Source: Lunularia cruciata (lineage: Eukaryota > Streptophyta > Marchantiopsida > Lunulariales > Lunulariaceae). Taken from it: a stretch of 64,000 nucleotides of DNA. The position numbers and the translations under genes were made by a program. The notes below the pieces were generated by a model. The model had not been told where the DNA came from. It was given only the letters and a program-made list of their open reading frames with translations, and did no database searches. Below, in pieces: positions 1-12,200 of this stretch (positions are counted from its first letter, which is position 1; each line of letters opens with the position of its first letter). The stretch covers positions 52,108,593-52,172,592 of the forward strand of contig OX419759.1 in the NCBI GenBank assembly GCA_948567375.1, read 5' to 3'.

Positions 1-3000
1 TATTGTTCCACTATTCTCTATAACTATCAACAACTTTCACTCAAGTATGGAAATTTTCACTTTTCAATTTATGATTTTCATATAGAATTTAAATTTTCAT
101 AAGGGTACACTCACCTAGATCATTCTCGCCTTCAAAAGTAATACACTCATTATTAAAATGGTCAATCTGAAAGTCATCAAGAAAAATTATGCCAAAACTA
201 TTTTTTAAACTAATAAGCTAAAGAAATTTTTTTTCTTTAAAAAATTTTGTAATGGAAAATTTCAAAAATATTGATATTTTCATTTTTTGTAATCTTATCG
301 AACTGTTGTAGTAATAATTATGTGCAGCGCAATAGAACTTACTAACTGATTGTGTAAAAACATACATTCGCAATCGCAACAGATTTGATGCTTGATTTTC
401 ATAATTCAAAGATTTTCCAGGAGCCTCAGGACCTTTCAATGCGGTTATATTATTCATCGATATCTTCAACTTGTGGCAATGTTTTAGACCATAGATTGAG
501 ACGTGACTGACGTTAATTCGAATTCTAGACCCTCATGTTTGTGTATCAATATTGTAATTTTATACCGTCAAAATCTACATAGCTCTCATCTTACGCGTGG
601 GTACTATCAGATAACAAGTGGAGACATCCATGTCACTACTTCATTCTCTTATAACCCACCAAACCTTCGGCTGACGATGTACATTTATATTAGACTTCTG
701 TTGATAAAACGAGTGTAAAGTAGGAATACCAATCCATACGTAGATCAAAATTCACAACACATATTCCAGAAGATTAGCTGTGTTGCACAGCTTTCTTAAG
801 CTGTAATTTATATCGAAGATTCTTACTTAATTCTGTGATTGAGTGATTCATTTTGACTATCTAAGCAACTTCTGAATTAATGATATCAATCATTCGTACT
901 ATTTGAGTTGACCATTGTGTCATTCATTTCGACACTTCGCGTGCTTGTTTGAGTGCTTCCTTGACCCTTTTAAAGGCAACATTTGGATCGAGTGAACTCT
1001 ACATGAAGTCACTGCGATTGGATATAATAGATTCTACAAATGAGAGTTTGATGGACTCGGGTATAAACTAGATATGAGTCAGTTGTGTGAACGTTAAGTT
1101 AAAGTTCGCTTTGAAAACTTGCGGATGCTAGACTCCACATTGTAGACAGTAATATCCTGCCCTTCCAAATCGCGTTTAATGGGCCGGATGTACATGTTCC
1201 ATGCTATGTGATGATTTTTATTCTTTTTTCCTTGTCTTTCTTATGTGATACGTGTGGTTTGGTGGTGTGGAGTATAACAAATCTGTAATGATCAAATTGT
1301 ATTATTTCTATAAGAAACAAGAAAATCTCATAAAGGTCCGATTCAGAAATAAAAAAATATAAATGGAAGTTTACAAATGTAAAGGAAACATATGAGTAAG
1401 AGATATCTCATATTCCTGATTTGCACGTTCCAAATCTTTTTCTCATCAGACTTTAGATTCTATACCAAGATGGTTTACAGGATTGGATGGTGACATGTTT
1501 CGGGGCAATATTCATAGAGTCGATGATGGAAAACCTTGATCTTGTCGTCCTTCTAGTGTTTACTTATGAGTTAATCTAGGATCTCATAATCTATGTAATT
1601 TTACAGATGGAGTATAATCCAATTTTGCTCATGGCTTCAAGATGGAGTTGTGGAACCCATTTGTCAAAAAGTGAAAGAACTAAATGACAAAATTACAACA
1701 AATTGGGTAGAAGAGTGGAAGTATGGAGTTTTTAAGGACCAAAGGAGTTTGGGAAAGGCAGTAAAGGAGAGCATACTATGGTTGGAGAGAGGAGTTGATA
1801 GGCTATAGTTTTGAGTCTAGAATTGAGTAATTTGAGCCAAATTTTGGAGAGATATCATTTATTGGATCAAGGGGGTAAAATTCATACCGAGGAGCACAAG
1901 ATAGAAAATTTGGAGATCAATGTGAAAATTTTTATGATCTATTAAAAAGGTTGGAGAGTAGACAAAATTTTTATAGTGCTGAGCTCAAGAAAGTTTAGGG
2001 TTTAATCTATCTCAAATCAGATCTGGTCAATTGAAGTTGGAGCTCTCAAAAGTGAGGTGTTGGAGATGAGATGCTAATCAAGTTCAAAACTTTGGTCACT
2101 CCTTAAGTTTTTGTTTAAATTATCTCATAAAAATTTCCAGTACTGTTTGTAATTAGGCCTTGTACTTATTTACAAAGGTTTCATATGAAGTACTCAAATT
2201 GATAATTTAGTGTCTTGGATCAAGCATACTTGGGTTTAAAGAGTTCAAAATTAAACTCACTCAAGAAATGATTCATATCTAGAGTTGGGGTAAGATAAGG
2301 TCTGGTATAGCATTTCATAAGCTTGGTAGAGCATTTTTATTTTGTATCATGATTGAGTGTCAATCCTAATATTTGTGTGATTATGATTGAGTATTTTAGA
2401 TTGCTGGAGCATTTTTTAGTATAAATTGTTTCTCTGATCTAGAAATGTGGGGAAAGTTACCAAGAACCAAAAGATATCTCTAAATTAAGGATTCTGAAAT
2501 CAAGGTTGAAATTACAAAAAAAGAGTCAAAGTTTGAGAGCTTTTCAAGTTAGCTATAGTGATCATATTGTAGCTTATTTTCTATGATTGGAAAGCCTATC
2601 TTATAGGCTTTCAATTGAATTATAGAGCTTTTGAATCCAAGTCACAAATGGAAAGTTGCACCTATTTGATTTACATAGGACTTTCCCATCATAAAGACTT
2701 TGAAGTTTCCCATTTGGATTAGCAATTGGTTGAAATTTGAAATATAGATAAGAGGAGGCTTGGAGTACAAGTTGAAATTGGCTTGAGGATAAAGCAAGAA
2801 GGCTATGAAGCTCATTTCCAACAAAAGCACGAAGAGTTCTTGTTGAATTTTTGTAATTGGATAGTCTCCATGCTTGCATGCTTGTTTGTACACCTAGTTG
2901 GTTTAGATTGGTATGCGGGCATTGCGCTTAGGTTCTTTCCTTGAAGGAGTGATTTTTATTTCTCCTTGGTTATGCTAGAAGGGATGACAAATAAACTAAG

Positions 3001-3686
3001 AGTGCATGGTATGATGATAGGTTAGGTTGCCCATTACTATCCTACTTGATAGCAAAAATACCAAAACCTAGAGTGAAGAGTTCTCTTGGTTGGTTGTATA
3101 TATCTAGAAGAGAAACATCTAAGGGAAGAGAGACACTTGACATTTGTGGCATGGGCTACAAAGGAGGCTGTTGCCACAATAAGTCCATTGATTAGGGTAG
3201 ATAGGAAACTATATTAAGGTTAACCTAAACTATTTAAAGCGGAATGTCCCCTCTTGTGAGGTCAATCTTTTGAGCCCAAATATGTGAAAGTGGAAGATTC
3301 CACCAAAAGAAATTTGAAATACAGATAAGAAGAAGCCTTAACAAAGGTGTGTTATTTTTACCCACATGAGAGATTGATCACTGTAAATATGGGAATTGGT
3401 TGCCCTTTTCCCAGTGGGATTGTAACATTTCTCTTCACCTGAAGGTAGATGGGGCAAAGCTTAATATAAAAACCATAAAAGTCCTATTCTAACTTGGTGA
3501 ATGATGTGAACAAGTAAGTGCATTCTCTTGAAAGTTATGTGGTTTGTGTTATAAATCAGTGATCCTTGGTTACTCATCTCACTTATCATGTAAGCAAGAG
3601 GTTGTATTGGGAACTTACACTTAAAATTTGTTGCCTAATTACTAAGTGACATACCACATAGGCAGAATGGTTTGTGTGGGTGACAA

Positions 3687-3709
3687 ACCCTCAAGCCATC
3701 CTTGAGGGT
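3687..3709. repeat. 9-bp perfect palindrome inside R1
   Basis: ACCCTCAAG and CTTGAGGGT flank a 5-nt spacer. The same palindrome is at 6623-6645 and about 50652-50674, and an altered form is near 23395. In the 5600-7230 derivative, a deletion ends exactly at its left edge. Confidence 0.8.
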
Positions 3710-4473
3710 AAGTGTCTATGGGAGAATCCTTAGTGGAATTACAACCAGCTACAGGAATCCTGACTACATTCCTTCCCAAGCCAAGTAAATGGCCAACTGT
3801 GCAAGAATTGTACCATTGCTCCCCTTCCTCTCATAGCATCCTGTATTCCCCGCTATGGGCCTGGACTAACCCACCAATACTCCATAAGAAGTGGAGTTAT
3901 GGGAAGGACATTGTATAATGGATGTGATGGAATTGGTGGGAGAGGATGAGCCTCCAATTCTACAAAGGGAGCTTAAAATTCTGAATCTACTAGAGGAAGA
4001 GACGAGTTAGATAAGTCCATATCAATCTGAAGAACAACATTGCAAGTTTGGGAACAATGCTGGAACTTCTATGGGAGCCAAGATTGTTATGGGACCCAAA
4101 AGTATGGATGAGAGCACAGAAGGGAAGTGACTACAAAAGCCGGGAATAGGCCCAGGGTCCCAGGTCTCTAGAATGGAAACAAGGAACAAGAAACAAGGAA
4201 GGGGGACTCAACAAGACCTCGACTTCCAAGACAACAAGGAAAGAAGAAGTACAATTACCCCCTGAGACAGTAAAACTGGTCAAGCAATAGGCAGAGAGTA
4301 TAGTGTCCTTAGAAGCCAAATTCTTGTACTTCATGACAGCCTCTCAGGCCCAAGAGTCCTGAAAGCCCACAGTTAAGGTGAGGATCACCCCAAAAATGCA
4401 ATATATAAAGCGGTTATAAAGTTGCACATGGGCAATGATGGTCAGGCGGGCACTTGAACAAGTAGCTGCTCCA

Positions 4474-5580
4474 CCACTGGAGTTCACGAAACAAGTCATG
4501 TAGGATCCCCATGACTTCCAAGACTGGTAACGTCTAGTAGTTCATCCAAACCATGGGTCTAGCTATCACCCTACCCTGCTACTGTTCATGACATTCTAGG
4601 AACCAGGACTTATCAATGTTAATCAAGTCAAGGAGGCAATTGAAAACATTTTGTGGAGTGGATAAGAAGCGCTTGGCTTGGTATCCCTTCTTACCTTGAC
4701 CGAATCTGATTCAGGACATGAAGAAGGAGACCTTTTCCACTTTCATGCGGTTGCAACAAGAAATGTTTGTCTTCTCTTGGTAGAACATATCTATTGCTTT
4801 GACCTTGCCCTCCTCATTGCATGTCAAATGAGCAGCAATCATTTGACATGCAATGCTACGGGCAAAACTTGGTATGGAACAGTTTGCCATGCTATGGGCA
4901 TATGGAATCTAGTTTTGGGAGAAGTGGAATACTAGATGTGTACTACTAGTGGTGCGGGGTATCCAACTAGAGAGAATCCCCATGAAATAACTTATGTAAC
5001 AATATGCCTTCCATGATTCACCTTGAGGTACTTAGTGTATGGCCTGAAGTTCACCACTGGAGTTCATGAAACAAGTCCTGTAGGATCCCCATGACTTCCA
5101 AGGCTGGTTAAGTCTAGTAGTTCATCCAAACCATGGGTCTAGCTATAACCCTACCCTGCTACTGTTCATGACATTCTAGGAACCAGGACTTATCAATGTT
5201 AATCAAGTCAAGGAGGCAATTGAAAACATTTTGTAGAGTGGATAAGAAGCGCTTGGCTTGGTATCCCTTCTTACCTTGACCGAATCTGATTCAGGACATG
5301 AAGAAGGAGACATTTTCCACTTTCATGCTGTTGCAACAAGAAATGTTTGTCTTCTCTTGGTAGAACAAATCTACTGCTTTGACCTTGCCCTCCTCATTGC
5401 ATGTCAAATGAGCAGCAATCATTTAACATGCAATGCTATGGGCAAAACTTGGTATGGAACAGTTTGCCATGCTATGGGCACATGGGATGTAGTTTTGGGA
5501 GAAGTGGAGTACCAGATGTGTACTACTAGTGGTGCGGGGTATCCAACTTGAGAGAATCCCCATGAAATAACTTATGTAAC
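4474..5580 (+). repeat. 580-bp tandem duplication in R1 copy a
   Basis: The stretch starting CCACTGGAGTTCA near 4474 is repeated 580 bp later near 5054, with few differences. Each unit contains the same short frame (starting MVSLLTLTESDSGHEEGD, at 4678 and 5258). The second unit breaks off after AACAATATGC at about 5587. R1 copies b and c have a single unit, so the duplication arose in this copy. The frame has no recognisable domain and is probably not a gene. Confidence 0.85.
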
Positions 5581-5599
5581 AATATGCAATAACAATATG

Positions 5600-7230
5600 T
5601 AACTAAATGACAAAATTACAAGAAATTGGGTACAAGAGTGGAAATATGGAGTCTTTAAGGACCAAAGGAGTTTGGGGAAGGCAGTCAAGGAGAGCATACT
5701 ATGGTTGGAGAGAGGAGTTGATAGGCTATAGTTTGGAGACTAAAATTGAGTAATTTGAGTCAATTTTTTGAGAGATATTATTGATTGGATCAAGGAGGTA
5801 GAATTCATATTGAGGAGCACAAGATAGAAAATTTGGAGAGCTATGTGAAACATTTTATTATCTATTAAAAGGGTAAGAGAGTAGACAAAGTGCTTATAGT
5901 GCTAAGCTCAAGAAAGTTTAGGTTTGATCTATCTCAAATCATATATGGTCAATTGAAATTGGAGCTCTTGAAAGTGAGGTGTTGGAGATGAGATGCTAAT
6001 CAAGTTCAAAACTTTGGTCACTCCTTAAGTTGTAGTTTGAATTATCTCATAAAAATTTCCAGTATTTTTGGTAGTTAGGGCTTGTACTTATACACAAAGG
6101 CTTTATATGAATTACTCAAATTGATAATTTAGGGCCTTGGATCAAGCATACTTGGGTTTAAAGAGCTCAAAAATAAACTCAACTCAAGAATTGATTCATA
6201 TCTAGGATTGGGGTTAGATTAGGTTTGGTAGAGCATTTCATAAGCTTGGTGGAGCATTTCTATCTTGTATCATGATTCAGTGTCAATCCTACTATTTGTG
6301 TGATTATGATTGGGTATTTTAGATTGCTAGAGTATTTTTTAGTATTAATTGTTTCTCTGATCTAGAAATACGGGGAAAGTTACCAATAACCAAGAGCAAT
6401 CTCTAAATTAAGGATTTTGAAATAACCAGAGAAATTACAAAAAAAGAGTCAAAGTTTGAGAGCTTTTCAAGGGAGGTATAGTGATCATATTGTAGCTTAT
6501 TTTCTATGATTGGAAAGCTTATCTTAAAATAGGCTTTCTATGGAATTCTAGAGCTTTTGAATCCATGTCACAAATAGAAAGTTACGCCTATTTGATTTAC
6601 ATAGGATTTTCCCATCATAAAGACCCTCAAGCCATCCTTGAGGGTAAGTGTCTATGGGAGAATCCTTAGTGGAATTACCACGAGCTACAGGAATCCTGAC
6701 TACACTTCCTCCCCAAGCCAAGTAAATGGCCAGCTGTGCAAGGATTGTACCATTGCTCCCCTTCCTTCCATAGTATCTTGTATTCCCCACTATGGGCCTG
6801 GACTAACCCGCCAGTACTCCATCAGAAGTGGGAGTTATGGGAAGGACATTGTTGCCAAAAGAAGGAAACAAAAATAACAGTGCAAGTAGCCGCAAAGTTA
6901 CAACAACAAGGTCACCAGCCAAGGAACGGCTGATTATCAATGAGTGTCAAAATATGGGCACCACAGTGGAGGCTACTCATATAATGGATGTGATGGAATT
7001 GGTGGGAGAGGATGAGCCTCCAGTTCTACAAAGGGAGCTTACAATTCTGAATCTACTAGAGGAAGGGATGAGTTAGATAAGTCCCTATCAATCTGAAGAA
7101 CAACATTGATAGTTGGGGGAACAATACTAGACCTTCTATGGGAGCCAAGATTGTTATGGGACCCAAAACTATGGATTAGAGAACAGAAGGGAAGTGTCTC
7201 CAAAAGCTGGGAATAGGCCGGGGGTCCCGG
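5600..7230 (+). repeat. R1 derivative with internal deletion
   Basis: 5605-6622 matches R1 copy a at about 1679-2693, and 6623-7230 matches it from about 3687 to 4160. The intervening roughly 1 kb is missing. The join is clean (CATAAAG followed by ACCCTCAAG) and falls at the edge of the palindrome. The derivative lies directly behind the truncated tandem unit of copy a, so it is a second, rearranged R1 insertion or duplication. Nothing in it looks translatable. Confidence 0.8.
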
Positions 7231-8595
7231 GATATGGACCTGTTTTAAAAAACTAGTAGCTCATGATCCCATATGGCAGGACTCAATTTTACACAAACCG
7301 TACGGAGAAAAAAACAAGAAAGTTTACTCTCTTGTTTGGGAAGTGTAATAGCAAATACTAATATTTTCAGACTTAGTTTAGACTATAGTCTCTATCATGC
7401 TTTGGCCCCTTTATCTTCTCCCACATCAAATACGTGTGTCAAAGCTGTCACATTGAAATATCATCATGAAGTGCAAGCAGAGGATGCTACGAGCTACAGT
7501 CCAAAGCTTTTTATGAAATATTCGAGCGACTGAAAGTGAAGTTATTTGTAAAAGTCAAGCAGCTCGCCATGACTTTTTGGCCCATGACAATTCAACCAGA
7601 TTTTCTTTTATTATATAAAACTTTTGGTTTCCTAGACGGAAAATTGTGAAGACAATTGAATAATGTAATTGAATAGTAATAAAGTTCCTTATTATTTGAT
7701 ATTTAACTTAGTGGGTAGAAAACAATTCCAAAAGAAAATAATATTACCACAAAATTCTATTTCAGAAAAAAATAAAACTAAATGGACAGTCATATAGAAT
7801 AAAATCATTCAAAATAATTCAATTTGAAAACACTAATTTGTTATCAACAACAAAGTTACAATCTTTCCCAACGGAGTATCTAGATAATAGTGACTCAATC
7901 TGAAGATGTTAATTTTTTGTTAACAAAAACTCACAATATTTACCAAATATGTATGTTCTATCCTCCCTTTTGCTCATGTCTTCCCAAAAAGATCTTTGTC
8001 CAAAAAGTTAGTCTTTGTAAGAACATTCTTGTATTACACTCTTCTTTATGGTAATACCTTGAATAGCTGACAATGGGGTCTATGTAGGAGATTGTATCCA
8101 AACTATCATGGATGATTGTACAAAATTGCAATCCAAATTGTCAAGAACTTTGACATCAATTTACCAAACTTCCTTTTATATTTGGTAGGGAAAGTGCAAC
8201 TTAACCTACCATCACACACGCAGTCTTGGTTTCTAGTCATCACTTCCTATATCACCAAGGAAAAATAAATAACTCTTTTAATGAAAGAAAATCTAAGCAC
8301 AATGCAGGCTATAGTGTTGTGGTTTTATAATCCATGAAAAAGTAAACTAGTGTAGTTTATCTCCGTGAAGATGGAAATGGTTGTATGACTGATCTTATGG
8401 ATAAGTTATTGCCATGTGAACAATCTATATATATGTACATGATTGGCCACATGGATTATGGTCTTGTCCTCTTTGAGTGCTCTTGTGTATATGGATGGTG
8501 GAGAGTGGAGAGAGGGAGATATGTTTTAGTTTGATGAATATAGAGCGAGAGGAGGATGTTGAGAGTTGTAGCAAAGAGGGAGTGTTAGAGTGTGA
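7231..8595. other. No gene seen
   Basis: AT-rich sequence without similarity to the other blocks of the window that I can detect. An 86-codon open frame at 7273-7533 (plus) has no recognisable motif and no splice context. A purine-rich GAGA-type stretch lies at about 8505-8600, just before R1 similarity resumes. Confidence 0.5.
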
Positions 8596-10246
8596 GAGAA
8601 AGCATTTGAGCAATAGATGTACCATGGTCCCAATGTGCAAATCCCAAATCCTTTTCTCATCAGATTTTAGATTCTATGTCGTGATGGCTCACGGGATTGG
8701 ATGGTGGCATGTTTTGGGGTGGCATTCATGGAGTAGATGATGAAAAACTTTGATCTTGTCATCCTTCTAGTGTTTACTTATGAGTAAATCAATATTTGAC
8801 ATTCTATGTACTTTTACATATGGAGTTGTGGTGCACATTCGTCAAAAAGGGAAAGAACTAAATAACAAAATTGCAACAAATTGGGTACAAGAGGGGAAGT
8901 ATGGAGTTTTTAAGGACCAGAGGAGTTTGTGGAGGGCAGTCAAAGAGAGAAGACTATGGTTGGAGAGAGGACTTAATAGGCTATAGTTTGGAGACTAACA
9001 TTGAGTAATTTGAGTAAATCTTTTGAGAGATATCAAAGTTTGAATCAAGGGGGGTAAAATTCATACCAAGGACCACAAGATAAAAAATTTGGAGAGCTAT
9101 GTGAAACATTTCATGATGTATTAAAAGGGTTAGAGAGTAGAAAAAGTATTTATAGTGCTTAGCTCAAGAGATTTTAGGGTTTTTGATCTTTCTCAAATCA
9201 GATCTGGTCAATTGAAGTTGGAGCTGCCCAAAGTGAGATGTTGGAGATGAGATGCTAATGATGTTTAAAACTTTGGCCACTCCTTAATTTATAGTTTGAA
9301 TTATCTCATAAAAGTTTATAGTATTGTTGGTAGTTAGGGCTTATACTTATATACAAAGGTCTCATAGGAATTACTCAAATTGATAATTTAGTATCTTGGA
9401 TCAAGCATACTTAGGTCTATGTAGCTCAAACGTTAATCCAATTCAAGAATTGATTCATATCTAGGGTTGGGGTTAGATTAGGCTTGGTAGAGCATTTTTA
9501 TCTCCTATCATGATTGAGTGTCAGTTCTCCTACTTGTGTGATTATGATTGAGTATTTTAGATTGCTAGAATATTTTTTAGTATTTATTGTTTTTATGATC
9601 TAGAAATACGTGGAAAGTTGCTAGGAACCAAGAGCAAACTCTAAACCAAGGATTTTAAAATACGGGTGGAAATTATAGAAAAAGAGTCAAAGTTTAAGAG
9701 CTTATCAAGGGAGACATAATGATCATATTGTGGCTTATTTTAAATAATTGGAAAGCTATCTTATAGGCTTCCTATTGTATTCTAGAGCTTCTGAATCCAA
9801 GTCACAAATAGAAAGTAACACCCATTTGATTTACATAGGATTTTTCCATTATAAAGACTTAAAAGTTTCTCAATTGGATTAGTAATTGGTTAAAATGTAA
9901 AATATAGATAGAAGGAAGCTTGGAGTACAAGTTGAAATTGACTGGAAGACACAGAACAAAGGCTTTGAAGCTCATTTCCAACAAAAGCAAGGAGAGTTCT
10001 TTTTGAATTCTTGTGATTGGATATTCTCCATGCTTGTATGCTTGTTTGTACACCTAGTTGGTTGGATTGGTATGCGGGCATTGCACTTAGGTTCTTTCCT
10101 TGTAAGAATGCTATTTATTTCTCTTTGGGAATCCTAGAGTGATGACCAATAGACAAGGAGTGCATGCTATGAGAATAAGTTAGGTTGCCCATTACTACCC
10201 TACTTGATAGCAAGAATACCAAAACCTAGAGTGAAGAGTTCTCTTG
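8596..10246 (+). repeat. R1 repeat, partial copy d
   Basis: Similarity to R1 begins near GAAAGCATTTGAGC (compare 21090 and 48460) and runs to about 10246, matching R1 copy a at roughly 1390-3095. It keeps the frame at 8780-8986 that includes GVFKDQRSLWRAV, seen in broken form in other R1 copies. At 10247 it switches abruptly to the gypsy remnant. The same join is found at about 42606, so R1d and gypsy were copied as one unit. Confidence 0.8.
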
Positions 10247-12200
10247 CTTGGATTCCATGCATGCTCAAACTAGTAGGACAGATTTATATATAACCTTTCA
10301 TCTATAGGCTCCACAAATAGGCACCTTTTTGTGTTCCCAAAGAGAGAATGGCAAAGTATGAGAACACTTACTACCCACACTAACTTGGTGATCCAAGCTA
10401 GTCTTTTTATATCATATTTATCCTGTATTGGGAGGTTGTAGGTGTGTTACAAAGGCCAAATGGCATATAATTTTATGCATACATACCTGAATCAATTGTC
10501 AAGGTGATTTTTTTCTTACTTTCTTCATGAATGAATACTTGATTGTATCTTGAAAAGCCATCCAAGAAGTTATAAAAAGCATAACCAATTACTTGATCAA
10601 GAATAACATTTGTAAATGGTAAGGGATGATGATGCTTCTTGTGACTGCATTTAATTTTAAAAAATTGTGATATATTCTCTAATACAGTTTTCCAAGGAAT
10701 GATGTCTTGGTATTCCCCATAGAGCAATCCATAGTCTTTGTATTCATCCAAATACACATCCCGTTGAAATCTTCAAGACCTTTGTTTCCTCTAAGAATAG
10801 GTCTTGGAAATTGTTAGGATTTATAATACACTTCACATGAATCATATGCTTATTCCTAACATAACCAAATTTTGCCATTGTTTATCTTTGTAGACAATAT
10901 TGTCTTCAGCTTTGCAACTCCCTTCTCCTTCATCTTCCTCTATCTCATAACACTCAAAAAATAGTTTTAGTGTCTTCTTGCAAAGACAGATCAAAAGATA
11001 GGCATGTCTCCTTCTTTAGACAACTGCATTTTCCCAATATGTGGTATTGTCTTTCAAGACACCATGATAAAATCTTGATTTGATTTCCTAAGGTCTTCAT
11101 ACCGTAGCTTGTGCTAGTATCAATTGATGCTCATGTGAGCACCATATAACCAAGGTGTCCAATTAGTAATGGATACCCTATCTTCATCACCAGCTTAAGA
11201 ACAACATAGCTCAACCTAAAGGGAACTCCACCAATAGTGGTTACTATATTGGAGAGTTGTCCTAAACATCTGCTTAGGGTTTGATCCACAAAATGTCAGA
11301 TGCAAGGAATCAATTTCAATTCCAAGAATCTATGAGTAAAATCTTCTATCATTGCATTAAAAATTGATCCCACATCAATACTAACAAATATAATGACACA
11401 ACTTGAAATCTCCACTTTGTTTTATGGTGAGCGCAAGTCTTACTCCTCTTTTTAATAAACCATAGGTAACCTCTTCCTCCTTGCACACTTGGTTCATTTG
11501 AGAGCAAAAGCAAGCTATTTTTTGTACAACTTGTGGTCCTCTCAAAATTGCTTAAAGGAGACATTTAGTTTTATGGAAGCTTAATCAACTACAATATTAT
11601 ATTTTAGAACCCTAGGTAAATATATGATGGGCTTTGGTTCTTCTCCACCTTTGGGATATCTACCCTTGGCATAGAACTCAACAAAACTCTTTCTTATTTG
11701 AGAATTGTAATGGGTGGGAGCTCTTTTGGAGACATACTTGTAGCCAATTCATTGGTCAATGCTCTACTTGTCTCCTCCTGCGATAGCATTTCAATTTTCC
11801 TTGAATATTTGCAAGGAAAGAAGGTAGAGATGAATCTGGTGGCTCTAGTTTCTGAAAAGTGTTTGTGCTTTGATTTTTGGCATCCTTAAGTATGATATAG
11901 TTACTATTTTCCTTGATATTATTTTCTTTCTTTAAGAGTATGTCTTTTTTCTCTCATTGTCAAACCTTTGGTTCTGAAGATGAGGAAGAATCTGAAGAGA
12001 GAACTACTTTTTTTGTCTTCTTTCTTGACCTTGTTTGGACATGCTGATTCTCTTGGTCAAATAAAATCCCTTTCTCAATTAATGCAATTGGTGTAGATCC
12101 AATTTCTTCAATAGTTACACACTGTATGTTGTATCCATCTTTGTTGACGATGACATATGAACAAAACAAACCTAGTGTCTTCATGATGGTGGTTGAGGAT
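10247..12200 (-). mobile_element. Ty3/gypsy remnant (protease to reverse transcriptase), copy 1
   Basis: Reading leftwards, a serine-rich basic stretch (about 11960-12184, with QTRSRKKTKK) resembles the gag/protease junction of plant gypsy elements. An aspartic-protease-like region follows at about 11110-11360. The reverse transcriptase follows at 10473-10757, where HPLPFTNVILD and YAFYNFLDGFSRYNQV match the conserved gypsy RT pattern PLPF..LD and FLDG.SGYNQ. After a frameshift, MPFGLCNTP (about 10440-10475) continues RT. Integrase, RNase H and LTRs were not found. Stops and frameshifts make it a dead fragment. A near copy lies at 42610-44477. Confidence 0.8.
10440..10757 (-). pseudogene. Gypsy reverse transcriptase fragment
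   Basis: Open for 94 codons, with the RT hallmarks HPLPF, FLDGFSRYNQ and, after a frameshift, MPFGLCN. It covers only the N-terminal fingers/palm part of RT. The YVDD-type catalytic box is absent, because the element is truncated at about 10430. The region upstream (YLDEYKDYG...DIIPWK) corresponds to the segment between protease and RT. Confidence 0.8.

Larger units (their letters stand above)
1..5600 (+). repeat. R1 repeat, copy a (truncated by the window start)
   Basis: This block aligns almost collinearly with 19612-25170 and 46970-52795, with small indels and scattered substitutions. No family was recognised. Its first 1.2 kb is related to the longer region 13850-16190. Around 1640-2040 the plus strand shows a broken frame (for example GVFKDQRSL and LWLERGVDRL) that recurs in every R1 copy, so it is probably decayed coding sequence of unknown type. 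Around 2770-3000 another plus frame (HFQQKHEEFL, then GLDWYAGIAL) also recurs. The 3' part (from about 3690) has short frames on both strands and no intact gene. The copy differs from the other two by an internal tandem duplication at 4474-5580. Confidence 0.85.

Noticed and set aside
4678..5551. Repeated frames MVSLLTLTESDSGHEEGD in the tandem units as a possible gene family
   Set aside because: Other R1 copies break the frame, there is no domain, and the duplication is a DNA-level tandem repeat. It is more likely noncoding or decayed.
1..5600. R1 as an LTR pair of a giant retroelement
   Set aside because: R1 copies lack TG...CA ends, target duplications, a primer-binding site or a polypurine tract that I could find.
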